A model generated the notes under the pieces. It ran no database searches. It was not told the origin of the DNA and saw only the letters and a program-made list of their open reading frames with translations. This document shows, piece by piece, positions 17,308 through 26,196 of a DNA stretch of 64,000 nt. Both the position numbers and the translations under genes were made by a program. Position 1 is the first letter of the stretch. Every line of letters begins with the position of its first letter. Source of the stretch: an uncultured bacterium (GTDB taxonomy: Bacteria > Acidobacteriota > Aminicenantia > Aminicenantales > CALLJL01); NCBI GenBank assembly GCA_938092135.1, contig CALLJL010000002.1, forward strand, positions 186,001-250,000, given 5' to 3'.

Positions 17308-18264
17308 TTAGACTTTTTCCCTCCAGTAATTGAGTAAATCCTCGAGAGTCTTCTCGAAGGGAATTCTAGGTTCCCACCCCGTCAATTCTTTAAACTTAGA
17401 AGCATCGGCCAGAAGGATGGGAACATCAGAAGGCCTAAGCCTTGCGGGGTCTACTTCAATTTTAACTTTAACTCGACTTAGGGAAAGCAACATCTCCAGG
17501 ACCTCACGGATGGCATAGGCCCGGCCAGAGCCAATATTATAAACCTCTCCCTCTTGTCCCTTTTCGAGAGCCAACCAATAAGCTCGAACAATATCGCGGA
17601 CATCCGTAAAATCCCGCTTGGCTTCAAGATTCCCTACTTTGATCACAGCTTCCCTTTTCCCCTTTTCAATTTCAGCAATCTGTTTGGCCAGAGAGGAAGT
17701 GACAAAGACTTCACCACGTCTTGGGCCTGTATGATTAAAGCCGCGGGTCCGGACAGTGCGCAGACCATAGCTTCGGTAATATTGATAGGCAAGTAAATCT
17801 TGAGCCACCTTGCTAACTGCATAGGGAGAAAGAGGTCGCAAAGGGTTAGTTTCTTTCATGGGAATTTCATTTTCATAAACCTGGCCGTATTCTTCGCTTG
17901 AACCAGCAATATGGATTTTGGGATTGAGATTTAAGCTTAGAAGACTTTCAAAAAGATTGATTTGCCCGATGACGTTGATGTTAAAGGTTTCAGCGGGACA
18001 TTTCCATGAAGTGGGCACAAAACTTTGAGCGGCCAGGTGAAAAATCCAATCAGGTTTAACATAGGCTAGAACTGAACGAAGCGAAGTTGGATCTTTAAGA
18101 TCAGCCTCAAGAAGATAGATCTTATCTTGAAAGGCGAGAATATTTTCAAGTCGGGAGCGCCAGCGAACAAGTCCATAAACTTCAACGCCGGGTTGATTGT
18201 GGATAATATATTCCGCCAAATGACTACCAGCAAAACCGGTTATTCCCGTTATAAGAACCTTCAT
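17308..18264 (-). CDS. RMD-like NAD(P)-dependent sugar-nucleotide reductase, paralog 2
   Basis: Extended SDR of 318 residues, often labelled GDP-mannose 4,6-dehydratase in automatic annotation but closer to RMD. VLITGITGFAGSHLAEY binds the cofactor, AGSSEEYGQ and SPYAVSKVAQDLL hold the active site, and TRGFNHTGPRRGEVFV with GNLEAKRDFTDVRDIV matches RMD. True GMD is about 350 residues and carries a TSE-type triad. The start at 18264 has GGAGGA upstream and overlaps the rfbB stop by four bases (ATGA). Its C-terminus (TLEDLLNYWREK) is almost the same as that of the following gene, consistent with a tandem duplication. Confidence 0.82.
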   Translation of the reverse strand: MKVLITGITGFAGSHLAEYIIHNQPGVEVYGLVRWRSRLENILAFQDKIYLLEADLKDPTSLRSVLAYVKPDWIFHLAAQSFVPTSWKCPAETFNINVIGQINLFESLLSLNLNPKIHIAGSSEEYGQVYENEIPMKETNPLRPLSPYAVSKVAQDLLAYQYYRSYGLRTVRTRGFNHTGPRRGEVFVTSSLAKQIAEIEKGKREAVIKVGNLEAKRDFTDVRDIVRAYWLALEKGQEGEVYNIGSGRAYAIREVLEMLLSLSRVKVKIEVDPARLRPSDVPILLADASKFKELTGWEPRIPFEKTLEDLLNYWREKV

Positions 18265-19325
18265 TTTTCCTCCTTCATTGCTTTTCTTTCTCGGTAGTAA
18301 ATTTCGTAAAAAAGGCGAAAATCCGGACTCTTTTCTTTGATCCGTCGCCACCAACCTTCATGCTCTTTATACCATTTTATTGTTTCCCTCAGTCCATGCT
18401 CAAAGGAAATTTGTGGCTCCCAGCCAAGGGATCGAATTTTTCGACAGTCAAGAGCATAGCGGCGATCATGTCCTGGTCGATCTTTAACCAGCTTGATTAG
18501 CTCTCTTGGTTTTTCAAGGTAATCACAAATCATTTCCGCCACTTTAATATTGGGAATTTCATTGTTGGCTCCAATATTGTAAACTTCGCCGGGCTCTCCC
18601 CATTGGACAACAACCTCGATCGCCCGACAATGATCCTCCACATGAAGCCAGTCTCGAACATTGGATCCATCACCATAAAGGGGAAGAGGAAGATTATCCA
18701 TGGCGTTGGTGATAAAAAGGGGAATAAATTTCTCGGGATATTGAAAAGGACCATAATTATTACTTGGCCTGATAATGATTATGGGCAGATTGTAGGTTAT
18801 ATGATAGGCGTAAGCCAAACGATCAGCCCCGGCTTTAGAAGCTGAATAGGGTGAAGAAGGGTTAAGAGGGTCTTCTTCTTTAAAATAACCCTCATCCCGA
18901 CTACCGTAGACCTCATCGGTCGAAACATGAAGAAAAAATTCAATCTGGGGTGAATGACGGAGGGCATCAAGCAAAATAAAAGTTCCGAACACATCGGTGA
19001 GAACAAAATCACCAGCATCGAGAATAGACCGATCAACATGGGTTTCAGCTGCGAGATGAATAACACCCTGAACCCGGAAGAAAATTTGCCTCACCAGTTG
19101 GCGATCACAGATATCCCCATGAATAAACTCATATCGTGGATCAGAAGCAATGTCTTCTAAATTTTCAAGGTTACCAGCATAAGTTAATTTATCCAAATTA
19201 ATAATTTTTATTTTTTCGTATCGACGAAGTAAATAATGAATCAAGTTGCTGCCGATAAAACCGGCCCCTCCTGTGACGAGCAGAGTTTTCCCTTCAATAA
19301 TTCGGGCTGATTTCAAAGCCGCCAT
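18261..19325 (-). CDS. rfbB: dTDP-glucose 4,6-dehydratase
   Basis: Second enzyme of the dTDP-L-rhamnose pathway, making dTDP-4-keto-6-deoxyglucose with bound NAD. The 354-residue sequence has LLVTGGAGFIGSNLIHY, the dehydratase triad HVSTDEVYGSRD (Thr, Asp, Glu), SPYSASKAGADRL and RPSNNYGPFQYPEKFIPLF, all typical of RmlB. The start ATG follows GAGGAGAAGG. It lies in the order rfbA-rfbC-gap-rfbB, with a 140-base gap before it, so it may have its own promoter, though none was clear by eye. It overlaps the RMD-like paralog 2 by four bases. Confidence 0.95.
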   Translation of the reverse strand: MAALKSARIIEGKTLLVTGGAGFIGSNLIHYLLRRYEKIKIINLDKLTYAGNLENLEDIASDPRYEFIHGDICDRQLVRQIFFRVQGVIHLAAETHVDRSILDAGDFVLTDVFGTFILLDALRHSPQIEFFLHVSTDEVYGSRDEGYFKEEDPLNPSSPYSASKAGADRLAYAYHITYNLPIIIIRPSNNYGPFQYPEKFIPLFITNAMDNLPLPLYGDGSNVRDWLHVEDHCRAIEVVVQWGEPGEVYNIGANNEIPNIKVAEMICDYLEKPRELIKLVKDRPGHDRRYALDCRKIRSLGWEPQISFEHGLRETIKWYKEHEGWWRRIKEKSPDFRLFYEIYYRERKAMKEEK

Positions 19326-19466
19326 GACCTTCTCCTCTTTTCCTTCCCGATCTTTAGGGAAATTTCTTTATTTTCAGGAAAAAATGGAAATAGATCCATT
19401 CCTTTCCTACCCTACAAGTCTACCTGCAATGACCATTAAAAAAGAACAAGGGCCCTTTGATTTTTG

Positions 19467-19922
19467 TCATCCATCCTTTCGTTTCCAGTCATAGGGAATG
19501 TTATTGTTATGGGGGTCAAGCCGCTGTTCATCGGGAGATTCATAATTATAAGGTTCGGTGGGGATATTGATGACAATAGCTTCCTCTTGGCTGATACACA
19601 TCCAGCCATGATACACACCAGGGGGGATTTGAATGAGTAAAGGATTATGAATACCCAGGTAAAATTGATTTACTTCCCCATGGGTAGGCGAATCTGGTCG
19701 GGAATCATATAAAGCCAATTTGAGCATACCCGATAAACAAGCAATATTATCAGTTTGTTTTTCATGCTTATGCCAAGCTTTAACTACATTGGGATAGGTT
19801 GTCGTCATATAGACCTGGCCAAAACCCTTAAAGATTTCATCGTCTGAACGGAGAATCTCCATCAATCGGCCTCGTTCATCGGGAATAACACGAAGTTTTT
19901 TAATTTTAACTCCTTCAATCAT
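19467..19922 (-). CDS. rfbC: dTDP-4-dehydrorhamnose 3,5-epimerase
   Basis: Cupin-fold epimerase converting dTDP-4-keto-6-deoxyglucose to dTDP-4-keto-rhamnose. It is the short family form, about 151 residues, with VIPDERGRLMEILRSDDE, QVYMTTTYPNVVKAWHKH (catalytic His), and PPGVYHGW. Two starts are possible: ATG at 19967, which overlaps the rfbA stop by four bases but lacks a binding site and adds 15 non-family residues, or ATG at 19922 preceded by GGGGGAGAG and matching the usual MIEGVKIKKL opening. The latter is preferred. The partner reductase rfbD is not seen in the window. Confidence 0.92.
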   Translation of the reverse strand: MIEGVKIKKLRVIPDERGRLMEILRSDDEIFKGFGQVYMTTTYPNVVKAWHKHEKQTDNIACLSGMLKLALYDSRPDSPTHGEVNQFYLGIHNPLLIQIPPGVYHGWMCISQEEAIVINIPTEPYNYESPDEQRLDPHNNNIPYDWKRKDG

Positions 19923-19963
19923 CTCTCCCCCTTTCGATTGCCCTCCTGAAAAGAACGAAATTT

Positions 19964-21034
19964 TCATTTAAGGCCAATTTCACTTTTATCACCTACCATG
20001 AAACGGTAAACAAGGGGGCGGGGTGGACACTTATAAATTTTAACTTCCCGGCCAATCAAGCTCTCATCTATGCGACTGCCAATATCGATAATTTCACTTC
20101 CTTCAAGAACAATGCTGTGTTCAATTTCGGTTCCCAATAAACGGCATCTTCTCTGAATTGACGTGTAAGGACCAATATAACAGTTAATAATTTCACAATC
20201 TTCACCGATAATTGCCGGACCGCGAATCACGCTATTGGCCACTTTTGTCCCTTTTTCAATAATAACCTGACCATTGATCCGGGAATTCTCATCGATTGAA
20301 CCTTCAATGCGGCTGGCTATATCTTCAAGGATGAGACGATTGGCCTCAAGGAGATCCTCTATTTTCCCTGTATCCTTCCACCACCCAGTAACCATATGGG
20401 GAATTACTTCGTAGCCCTTTTCAATTAAAAATTGAATAGCGTCGGTTATTTCAAGCTCTCCCCGCCAAGAGGGTTTGATTGATTTTGCCGCTTCAAAAAT
20501 ATGATGATCAAACATATAAACTCCAACTAAAGCTAAATTGCTTGGCGGTACCTTAGGCTTCTCAACGAGACGGATAACGCGGCCGTTATGAAGCTCAGCC
20601 ACTCCAAACATTTGGGGATTGGGAACCTCAGTTAGCAAGATAAGGGCATTAGGCTTTCGTTCGCAAAATTCCCTAACCAAAGAAGAAATACCGCTTTTCA
20701 GAATATTATCGCCAAGATACATGACAAATTCTTCATCCCCAAGAAAGGATTCCGAGACCAAAACCGCATGGGCCAAACCAAGGGGCGCTTCTTGTTCAAT
20801 GTAGGTAATCCTGACGTCCTCTCCCCAGCGCTCCCCCGTACCGACGGCTTCCTCAATTTCTTTCCTAGTTTCACCCACAACAATGCCTATGTCTTTAATC
20901 CCAGCCTCGATTAAAGCTTCAATGCCATAAAAAAGAACTGGTTTGTTGGCCACAGGAACAAGCTGCTTGGCCTGGGTGAAAGTAATCGGACGAAGTCTTG
21001 TTCCTTTGCCGCCGCTTAAAATCAAGCCTTTCAT
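19964..21034 (-). CDS. rfbA: Glucose-1-phosphate thymidylyltransferase, long form
   Basis: Activates glucose 1-phosphate with dTTP to dTDP-glucose. The nucleotide-binding loop is LILSGGKGTRLRPIT, followed by KQLVPVANKPVLFYG and the metal-site aspartate in YLGDNIL. Residues after about 245 form repeated hexapeptides (INGQVIIEKGTKVANSVI and onward), a left-handed beta-helix that marks the long RmlA/RffH-like subgroup of about 355 residues rather than the 290-residue form. It opens the rfb segment downstream of lptD; the downstream epimerase start overlaps or closely follows its stop. Confidence 0.94.
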   Translation of the reverse strand: MKGLILSGGKGTRLRPITFTQAKQLVPVANKPVLFYGIEALIEAGIKDIGIVVGETRKEIEEAVGTGERWGEDVRITYIEQEAPLGLAHAVLVSESFLGDEEFVMYLGDNILKSGISSLVREFCERKPNALILLTEVPNPQMFGVAELHNGRVIRLVEKPKVPPSNLALVGVYMFDHHIFEAAKSIKPSWRGELEITDAIQFLIEKGYEVIPHMVTGWWKDTGKIEDLLEANRLILEDIASRIEGSIDENSRINGQVIIEKGTKVANSVIRGPAIIGEDCEIINCYIGPYTSIQRRCRLLGTEIEHSIVLEGSEIIDIGSRIDESLIGREVKIYKCPPRPLVYRFMVGDKSEIGLK

Positions 21035-21106
21035 TTCTTTTCCTTTAACCCGATTAATATAATTTCAATCCTACCCCTTTTGTCAAATTCAATAAAAAGT
21101 TAAAGG

Positions 21107-23485
21107 CTAAAATTCAAGGCCCGCCAGAAAATCAGTAGTCTTGCCGATATGACCGAGGCCAAGAGAAAACTTAAATTGAATTTCGGGCTTTTCCCGAAAG
21201 TGGAAGAGACGAAAATCAAGGCGAAAATCAACGCATTGATAATGATAAAGGGCACTCAAACCAGCATAAAGAAGACGACGCTCAACAAGATTTAGACTTA
21301 AATCAGTTAAAGCTTCAAGGGAAGGACTGGGCAATCGCAATTTGGCCGTGAAACCGAGTTGATGTCGATCCCAGAGGATGTCCCGGAACCAGGGATTCAT
21401 GCTTTTAAACCAATTGAGACTGAAGAAAAAACTATCGGCTGGCGAATTGAAATTGGCCTGAAGGCGCAAACTGGAGAGCTTATGCCAGTAATGATTATAG
21501 CTGGCTGAAAAATCGAAACTCATTTTTCTTAAAGGATAGAAGCGAAGATAGCTATTTATATCAGAAAAACGAGGTATTTCGCCTAAGGGCGTTCGGTATG
21601 GACTTAAAGGACTTTCTTCCGGTGAAAAATAATAGATCTGCCCAAGACCCCAAGTAAAAATTTCCCTTGTGATTCCTTCCTGTTGAACAATAATTCGATT
21701 GGTTAGGCCATAGCTTAATTGATGGGAACGCACAAAATAGCCGGAAGCAGTTATAACTCTTGGACCAAGATCAGTAGGCGAATCATAAGAAAACTTAGCA
21801 TAGGGTTCAATAAGGTGCTTTAATCTGACCTCACCAAAGAGACGTCCACCTTCAAAAAGACGATAGAAAATAGGTCCAGTGCTTTCGATAGAAAATGACA
21901 AATTTTTTAAAAGAAGAGGCTCATCAATAATCTGCCGCGTATTGGGGGCATAACTCTTGGAATAATAAATAAAATTGGTTCCCAAAGAAGTACTGATCAC
22001 CAGCCATGGAATTGTGGTCATAGGAAGGTTAAAAAGGGGATTTAAGGCAATAATGTCCGTCCTTTTCTGTTTTTTGGCCTGAAATTCTGAATCCCAGCCA
22101 TATTCCCAGGAATGAAAAGAAAGGGTGTACTGAAAAAATAAGGGGAGGTTTCTTCTTAACCTGGTTCTAAAGGAACTGAAGCTAATTTCGGGAATGCTTT
22201 TTCGGATTATCGCTCTATCTATCTGGGCAAAATAAGTTTCAAAACGGGAGGCCCTTAGATTAAAATTATAATGAGACCAGGATCGATTGAGAAAAACCTG
22301 AGAGCTTCTATTGGTAACAAGGGCTGTACGATAATTGTTGTCAAATTCGCGCAAAAAATCAAAGGAAGTTTGATAATTAATATTGGCCACAAGATTGAAA
22401 CCCCAGGGTAATGGTTGATTATGATTAAAGCGAACAATATAAGCATTTTTAGGCTTTAAGCCTGTTTCCGCATCTTTTTTAAAAGTAAAAGCATAGAATT
22501 TGGCTTCGCCACCCACTCCAGCCTTAAAAAGATAACGATATTCTGCACCCGCGCCTATACCTCGGGTTGAGTAAAAATCAAGGGTGAAGGTGGCATCCAT
22601 ATTTCGGGCCATAGCCCAGTAAAAACTTTGGGAAAAGGTAAAGCCTTTAATGGCATTATAACCAATCTGGGGCATGAGGAAACCCGTTGAACGTTCTCGG
22701 TTCAAGGGATAACGGAAATAGGGAAGATAAAAAAGAGGTATTTTTTTAACTGTAAAAAGAGCTCCCCACATTTCAACATAATCATCTTTTTTGAAGTTAG
22801 CTTCCCGGCAAGCAAATCTCCAGCGGGGGGTAGGCTGAGTACAGGTGGTTAAACTTGAATCCTTAAAATGATAAAGACCATTTGGCTTCCTTTCAATTCT
22901 TGACGCCTCATAAAATAGCGAAGGCTGAATCTGGCCACTAACTTCATCGAGATGGCCTTCGAGAGTATCGAGATTAAGCAACAGTTTCGAAGCAGCTATA
23001 GTCTCCTCTGGAAGCTGCAGGACCACATTGCCCTCAGCCAAAATATCCTTGGTGCTGATATTAACCTCAATTCGGTCAGCAAATAATCTAATCTGGCGAT
23101 GACGAACCTCCACTTCCCCGCTGGCAAAAATTCTCTCTTTAATCCTTTCATATCTGCGGGCCAAAATGATGGGGAAAACCTCTTTATCCTCAGACCAAAC
23201 CTCATAATGCCAATCCTGGATGAACCTGTGACCAAAAGAAAAAAATAAACTATCATTTTCAGATGAGGGCGGCTCCGATTTAATAAAAAAAGAAACCATT
23301 GAAAAATGATTTGGAGAAAAAGAGTTTAATTTGACCTGATCTTTAAAAAAAATAGACCATCCCAAAAAAATTAAAGATGGCGAAGGCTCTTGTCCGGGAA
23401 AAGATAAAGCCAAAAGATCAGGAGCGAAGGAAAAAAATAGAAATAAAAGAGTCAGAAATCTTCTCCTTTTCTTGCCCGAGCCCAT
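21107..23485 (-). CDS. lptD: LPS-assembly outer-membrane protein LptD
   Basis: Outer-membrane barrel that inserts lipopolysaccharide into the outer leaflet. The 792-residue protein begins with a signal peptide (MGSGKKRRRFLTLLFLFF, with a cut near residue 26). An OstA/LptA-like beta-jellyroll spans about 110-220 (DRIEVNISTKDILAEGNVVL and similar strands). A long beta-barrel region with aromatic strand ends continues to the C-terminal LAGLEF. The usual conserved stretch PLFYLPYFRYPLNRERSTGFL is visible (key part YLPYFRYP). Cysteines are few compared with the E. coli protein. It sits between a radical SAM gene and rfbA, consistent with an envelope biogenesis cluster. Confidence 0.93.
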   Translation of the reverse strand: MGSGKKRRRFLTLLFLFFSFAPDLLALSFPGQEPSPSLIFLGWSIFFKDQVKLNSFSPNHFSMVSFFIKSEPPSSENDSLFFSFGHRFIQDWHYEVWSEDKEVFPIILARRYERIKERIFASGEVEVRHRQIRLFADRIEVNISTKDILAEGNVVLQLPEETIAASKLLLNLDTLEGHLDEVSGQIQPSLFYEASRIERKPNGLYHFKDSSLTTCTQPTPRWRFACREANFKKDDYVEMWGALFTVKKIPLFYLPYFRYPLNRERSTGFLMPQIGYNAIKGFTFSQSFYWAMARNMDATFTLDFYSTRGIGAGAEYRYLFKAGVGGEAKFYAFTFKKDAETGLKPKNAYIVRFNHNQPLPWGFNLVANINYQTSFDFLREFDNNYRTALVTNRSSQVFLNRSWSHYNFNLRASRFETYFAQIDRAIIRKSIPEISFSSFRTRLRRNLPLFFQYTLSFHSWEYGWDSEFQAKKQKRTDIIALNPLFNLPMTTIPWLVISTSLGTNFIYYSKSYAPNTRQIIDEPLLLKNLSFSIESTGPIFYRLFEGGRLFGEVRLKHLIEPYAKFSYDSPTDLGPRVITASGYFVRSHQLSYGLTNRIIVQQEGITREIFTWGLGQIYYFSPEESPLSPYRTPLGEIPRFSDINSYLRFYPLRKMSFDFSASYNHYWHKLSSLRLQANFNSPADSFFFSLNWFKSMNPWFRDILWDRHQLGFTAKLRLPSPSLEALTDLSLNLVERRLLYAGLSALYHYQCVDFRLDFRLFHFREKPEIQFKFSLGLGHIGKTTDFLAGLEF

Positions 23486-23530
23486 TTTTCAATATCATAG
23501 CCAAATCTTTCCCTGAAATCCAATGGAAAA

Positions 23531-24535
23531 TCAGAGGCTTATCTTCTTCCTTATTTCATTTATTTTTTTTGGACTAAGGTGATAATCCGCCTCATAAAAG
23601 GAACATCGGGCACACAATCCCGACCATGCCTTTTTAAGATGCTGTCTTCTTAAAGATCGTAAGGCTGGGCTGTTGAAAATATCCTGGAGGTTTTTATCAT
23701 CGACTCGGCCGACAACGAGCTCACCATCATAATCGGCACAGCAAGGAGTTATGCGGCCATCCCAAAGAACAACAAGAAGGCGCCAGAGATCGCGGCAGGC
23801 TGATCTTTTAGCTCGCGGCCAGGTAAAAAAACGGGGTTGAAAGTTAACCGCATCGACTTTGTTCTTCCACTCAGCTAGAAAAGTTTCTACTTCGCCAATT
23901 GTTTCATCATAAACAACCATGGTCACTTCGACCCAAATCCGACTGCCCATTTCCTCCCTTAAACGCAAAAATTCATGGAGATTCCTCTTAATCTTTGAGT
24001 AAGGGAAGCCCCGAATTTTTTCATAGGTTTGGGGCCCGCCATCAATTGAGACCTTAATCAGGTTTAGACCAGCTTTTATCAATTTCTCGCCCATTAACCG
24101 ATCAAGGAGCGTTCCGTTCGTGGTCAAAGAAATATGCTTTCCTTTGGAGTGAGCATAAGCAATCATCTCAATAATTTCAGGATGGAGCAGGGGTTCTCCC
24201 CAATCAGTCAAATAAATTCGACTAAGGGAAGGATTAGAATCGATAATATTCTTAAAAACCGAAAAAGACATTATCCCTTTAGGCCTTGTCATTTCCCCTG
24301 GAACCGGACAATGTTGGCATCTAAGGTTACAAGTATTATTTGTTTCTAAGCCAACTGTAGTTAAAGAAAATGCCACTGGTAAGCCAAGCCAACGACATAA
24401 TCGGTTCATTCCTTCCCGGAATAAAAGCCACTTTCGCCGATAACGAGCCATGAGAGAAGAAGAAAAATCAGGATCATCAAAAAATAGTCGACTTAAAAAC
24501 CAGAAAAGGAGGGGTTTCGATTTTAATTTATTCAT
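23531..24535 (-). CDS. Radical SAM protein with SPASM-like C-terminus
   Basis: A 334-residue radical SAM enzyme. The cluster motif is NTCNLRCQHCPVPG (CxxxCxxC, about residues 69-76). The SAM-binding pattern continues with TDWGEPLLHPE and SLTTNGTLLD. The C-terminal region has cysteines in AKRSACRD, ITPCCADYDGE and GLCARCSFYE, arranged like a SPASM auxiliary-cluster domain. Its ATG overlaps the upstream methyltransferase stop by four bases, so the two are one unit. Substrate unknown: the location next to lptD and sugar genes suggests modification of an envelope component, but members of this group act on peptides, sugars and lipids. Confidence 0.82.
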   Translation of the reverse strand: MNKLKSKPLLFWFLSRLFFDDPDFSSSLMARYRRKWLLFREGMNRLCRWLGLPVAFSLTTVGLETNNTCNLRCQHCPVPGEMTRPKGIMSFSVFKNIIDSNPSLSRIYLTDWGEPLLHPEIIEMIAYAHSKGKHISLTTNGTLLDRLMGEKLIKAGLNLIKVSIDGGPQTYEKIRGFPYSKIKRNLHEFLRLREEMGSRIWVEVTMVVYDETIGEVETFLAEWKNKVDAVNFQPRFFTWPRAKRSACRDLWRLLVVLWDGRITPCCADYDGELVVGRVDDKNLQDIFNSPALRSLRRQHLKKAWSGLCARCSFYEADYHLSPKKINEIRKKISL

Positions 24536-25323
24536 TTCAACAAAACAAAAGCCAGCAGATAACCTCGCCGACGAAAGAATTCAATTCGATTATAAAGAAA
24601 GACAAAGGGTTTTAGTAAAATCTTGGTCAAGGGTAAAAGAAAAGGGGCATGCTGATAAATAAAAAGGTCAAGCATACGGAGAAAGCCAGGCATAAAAAGG
24701 AGGGATCTTTCAGCTAAAATTTTAAATCCATGCTTTTTTGCCAGCTGGCTTAATTGAGAGCGAGAAAAGGATTTTTCATAGCCAAAAGAATAGAGGCCAA
24801 GGGATTTAAATAAAAAAACTTGAAGAGGACGGAGAAAGAAATCATGAAGGTTGGGCACACCCACAATAGCCTTTCCGCCTGGCTTCAGAACCCGGTAGAT
24901 TTCGGCTAAGGCCTGCTCAGTTTCAGCAAAATGTTCAATCGTTCCCATGGAATAAACAGCGTCAAAGGTATTATCAAGAAAAGGCAAGAGACGAACATCA
25001 GCCATCATCAGCCAAGGAAAAAGTCCATTCTTCTCTGGACATTTAGATCGAGCCTCCTCAAAAACTTCAGAGGAAATATCAATTCCGACTGCTCTGGCGC
25101 CCTTGGAACAAACCCACCATAAGATCCTGGTATTTTTGGCCTCATTCCATAAGTCGGTCTTAAGAAAAAGCACATTCTCAAGAAAAGGGCAAAATTCTGC
25201 AATTAAAGCTTTTTCCTGGTCAAAATAAATTTTAGTTGAAGGGGCACTGTGATAAGCCTTAACTTTTCGAGCGGCTCGCTCCCAGAAAGCCCTTACATCC
25301 TGAACATTTGAGGTATAGTTCAT
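24532..25323 (-). CDS. SAM-dependent methyltransferase with altered motif I
   Basis: A 263-residue class I methyltransferase-like protein (Methyltransf_11). The later motifs are normal: AVGIDISSEVFEEA, LPFLDNTFDAVYSMGTIEHF and IYRVLKPGGKAIVGVPN. The glycine-rich motif I, usually D-x-G-C-G-x-G, is replaced by VLFLKTDLWNEAKNTRILWW, as in a recognised variant subgroup whose motif begins LKTDL. The C-terminal 70 residues are hydrophobic and basic, possibly membrane-associated. It is translationally coupled to the radical SAM gene. Either SAM is bound differently or the acceptor differs; the substrate is not identifiable. Confidence 0.78.
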   Translation of the reverse strand: MNYTSNVQDVRAFWERAARKVKAYHSAPSTKIYFDQEKALIAEFCPFLENVLFLKTDLWNEAKNTRILWWVCSKGARAVGIDISSEVFEEARSKCPEKNGLFPWLMMADVRLLPFLDNTFDAVYSMGTIEHFAETEQALAEIYRVLKPGGKAIVGVPNLHDFFLRPLQVFLFKSLGLYSFGYEKSFSRSQLSQLAKKHGFKILAERSLLFMPGFLRMLDLFIYQHAPFLLPLTKILLKPFVFLYNRIEFFRRRGYLLAFVLLK

Positions 25324-25502
25324 AATTTATATTTTCCTTCCCCTTCAGGCTTAAAGATTAATACATCTTCTTTGATAAAAACAAGTAGAATACAAAAAAA
25401 TCTTACTTCTTTCTTTTAATTTGTTTTCGAAGTTTTCTTTGAAGATAATTTTTATATTAAAATTTAAAGGAAGTTAAAATAGACTCAAAGAGTGAGTTTA
25501 CC

Positions 25503-25736
25503 TTGGCGACAAAAATTCCTCTTAGACGCTGGGCTGAGCTCAGCTCGCTTATTTTGACCCTTCCTTCTTCCATTGCTGTAGGACTTTTCATGGGCTATTA
25601 TCTTGACAAATGGCTTAAAACTAAACCATGGTTGCTTTTAATCTTCACCCTTCTCGGTGTTGCTTCAGGCTTTCTCAATCTGTTCCGGGGACTTAAAAGA
25701 TATCAGGAAAATGAGAAATATATGGAGGAAAAATAA
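25503..25736 (+). CDS. atpZ: AtpZ/AtpI-type ATP synthase accessory protein
   Basis: A 77-residue two-helix membrane protein at the head of the F0 genes. The first helix is LILTLPSSIAVGLFMGYYLDKWL and the second LLLIFTLLGVASGFLNLFR (both with the glycine-rich pattern of the AtpZ/putative F0F1-ATPase subunit family, GYYLD and GVASGF). Its start is a TTG at 25503. Family members form small inner-membrane proteins thought to help Mg2+ or ion supply and c-ring assembly. It lies 52 bases before a second AtpI-like gene. Confidence 0.85.
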   Translation: MATKIPLRRWAELSSLILTLPSSIAVGLFMGYYLDKWLKTKPWLLLIFTLLGVASGFLNLFRGLKRYQENEKYMEEK

Positions 25737-25788
25737 ACAGCGGTTCCAACCTGATTTAACTTTTGATTAGGATAAAAAGGACCAAAAG

Positions 25789-26196
25789 ATGAAATCGAAG
25801 GCTAATGATCAACCTAATGACCTTGAAACAAAAATTCTTCGGCGTCTTCCTTGGGAAATTTTAATTATCGCCGCACTCATGGCTTCAATTCTGACAATTG
25901 TCTTTGATCTTTTATCGGGTCTTCTGTGCCTAGTCGGAGGGATCATTTCTTGTCTTAGTTTCCTCTGGCTAAAAAAATCAATTTTACTAAATCTCCCATC
26001 TCCCCGTGGTCGCCGGCTTGGCCAGCTTATTGGTTTTCAGATTCTCCGGCTTGGGTTGATTGCCCTAATTTTTTTAACTATAATTTACTTCTTTTCAACT
26101 CGGGCCTTGGCTTTTATGGCCGGTCTGGCGGCTCTGATTTTAGCGATGGCAGGCGAGATGATATTTTCACTCCGGAATAGAGGATGGAAGGCTTAG
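25789..26196 (+). CDS. atpI: ATP synthase subunit I (AtpI)
   Basis: A 135-residue membrane protein of the ATP-synt_I family with four predicted membrane helices: ILIIAALMASILTIVF, LLCLVGGIISCLSFLWL, LGLIALIFLTIIYFF and LALMAGLAALI-like residues near the end. AtpI assists assembly of the c ring. The ATG is preceded by a weak purine-rich site (AAAAGGACCAAAAG). The 3' end overlaps atpB by 13 bases. Sequence conservation in this family is poor, so the call leans on topology and position between atpZ and atpB. Confidence 0.82.
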   Translation: MKSKANDQPNDLETKILRRLPWEILIIAALMASILTIVFDLLSGLLCLVGGIISCLSFLWLKKSILLNLPSPRGRRLGQLIGFQILRLGLIALIFLTIIYFFSTRALAFMAGLAALILAMAGEMIFSLRNRGWKA

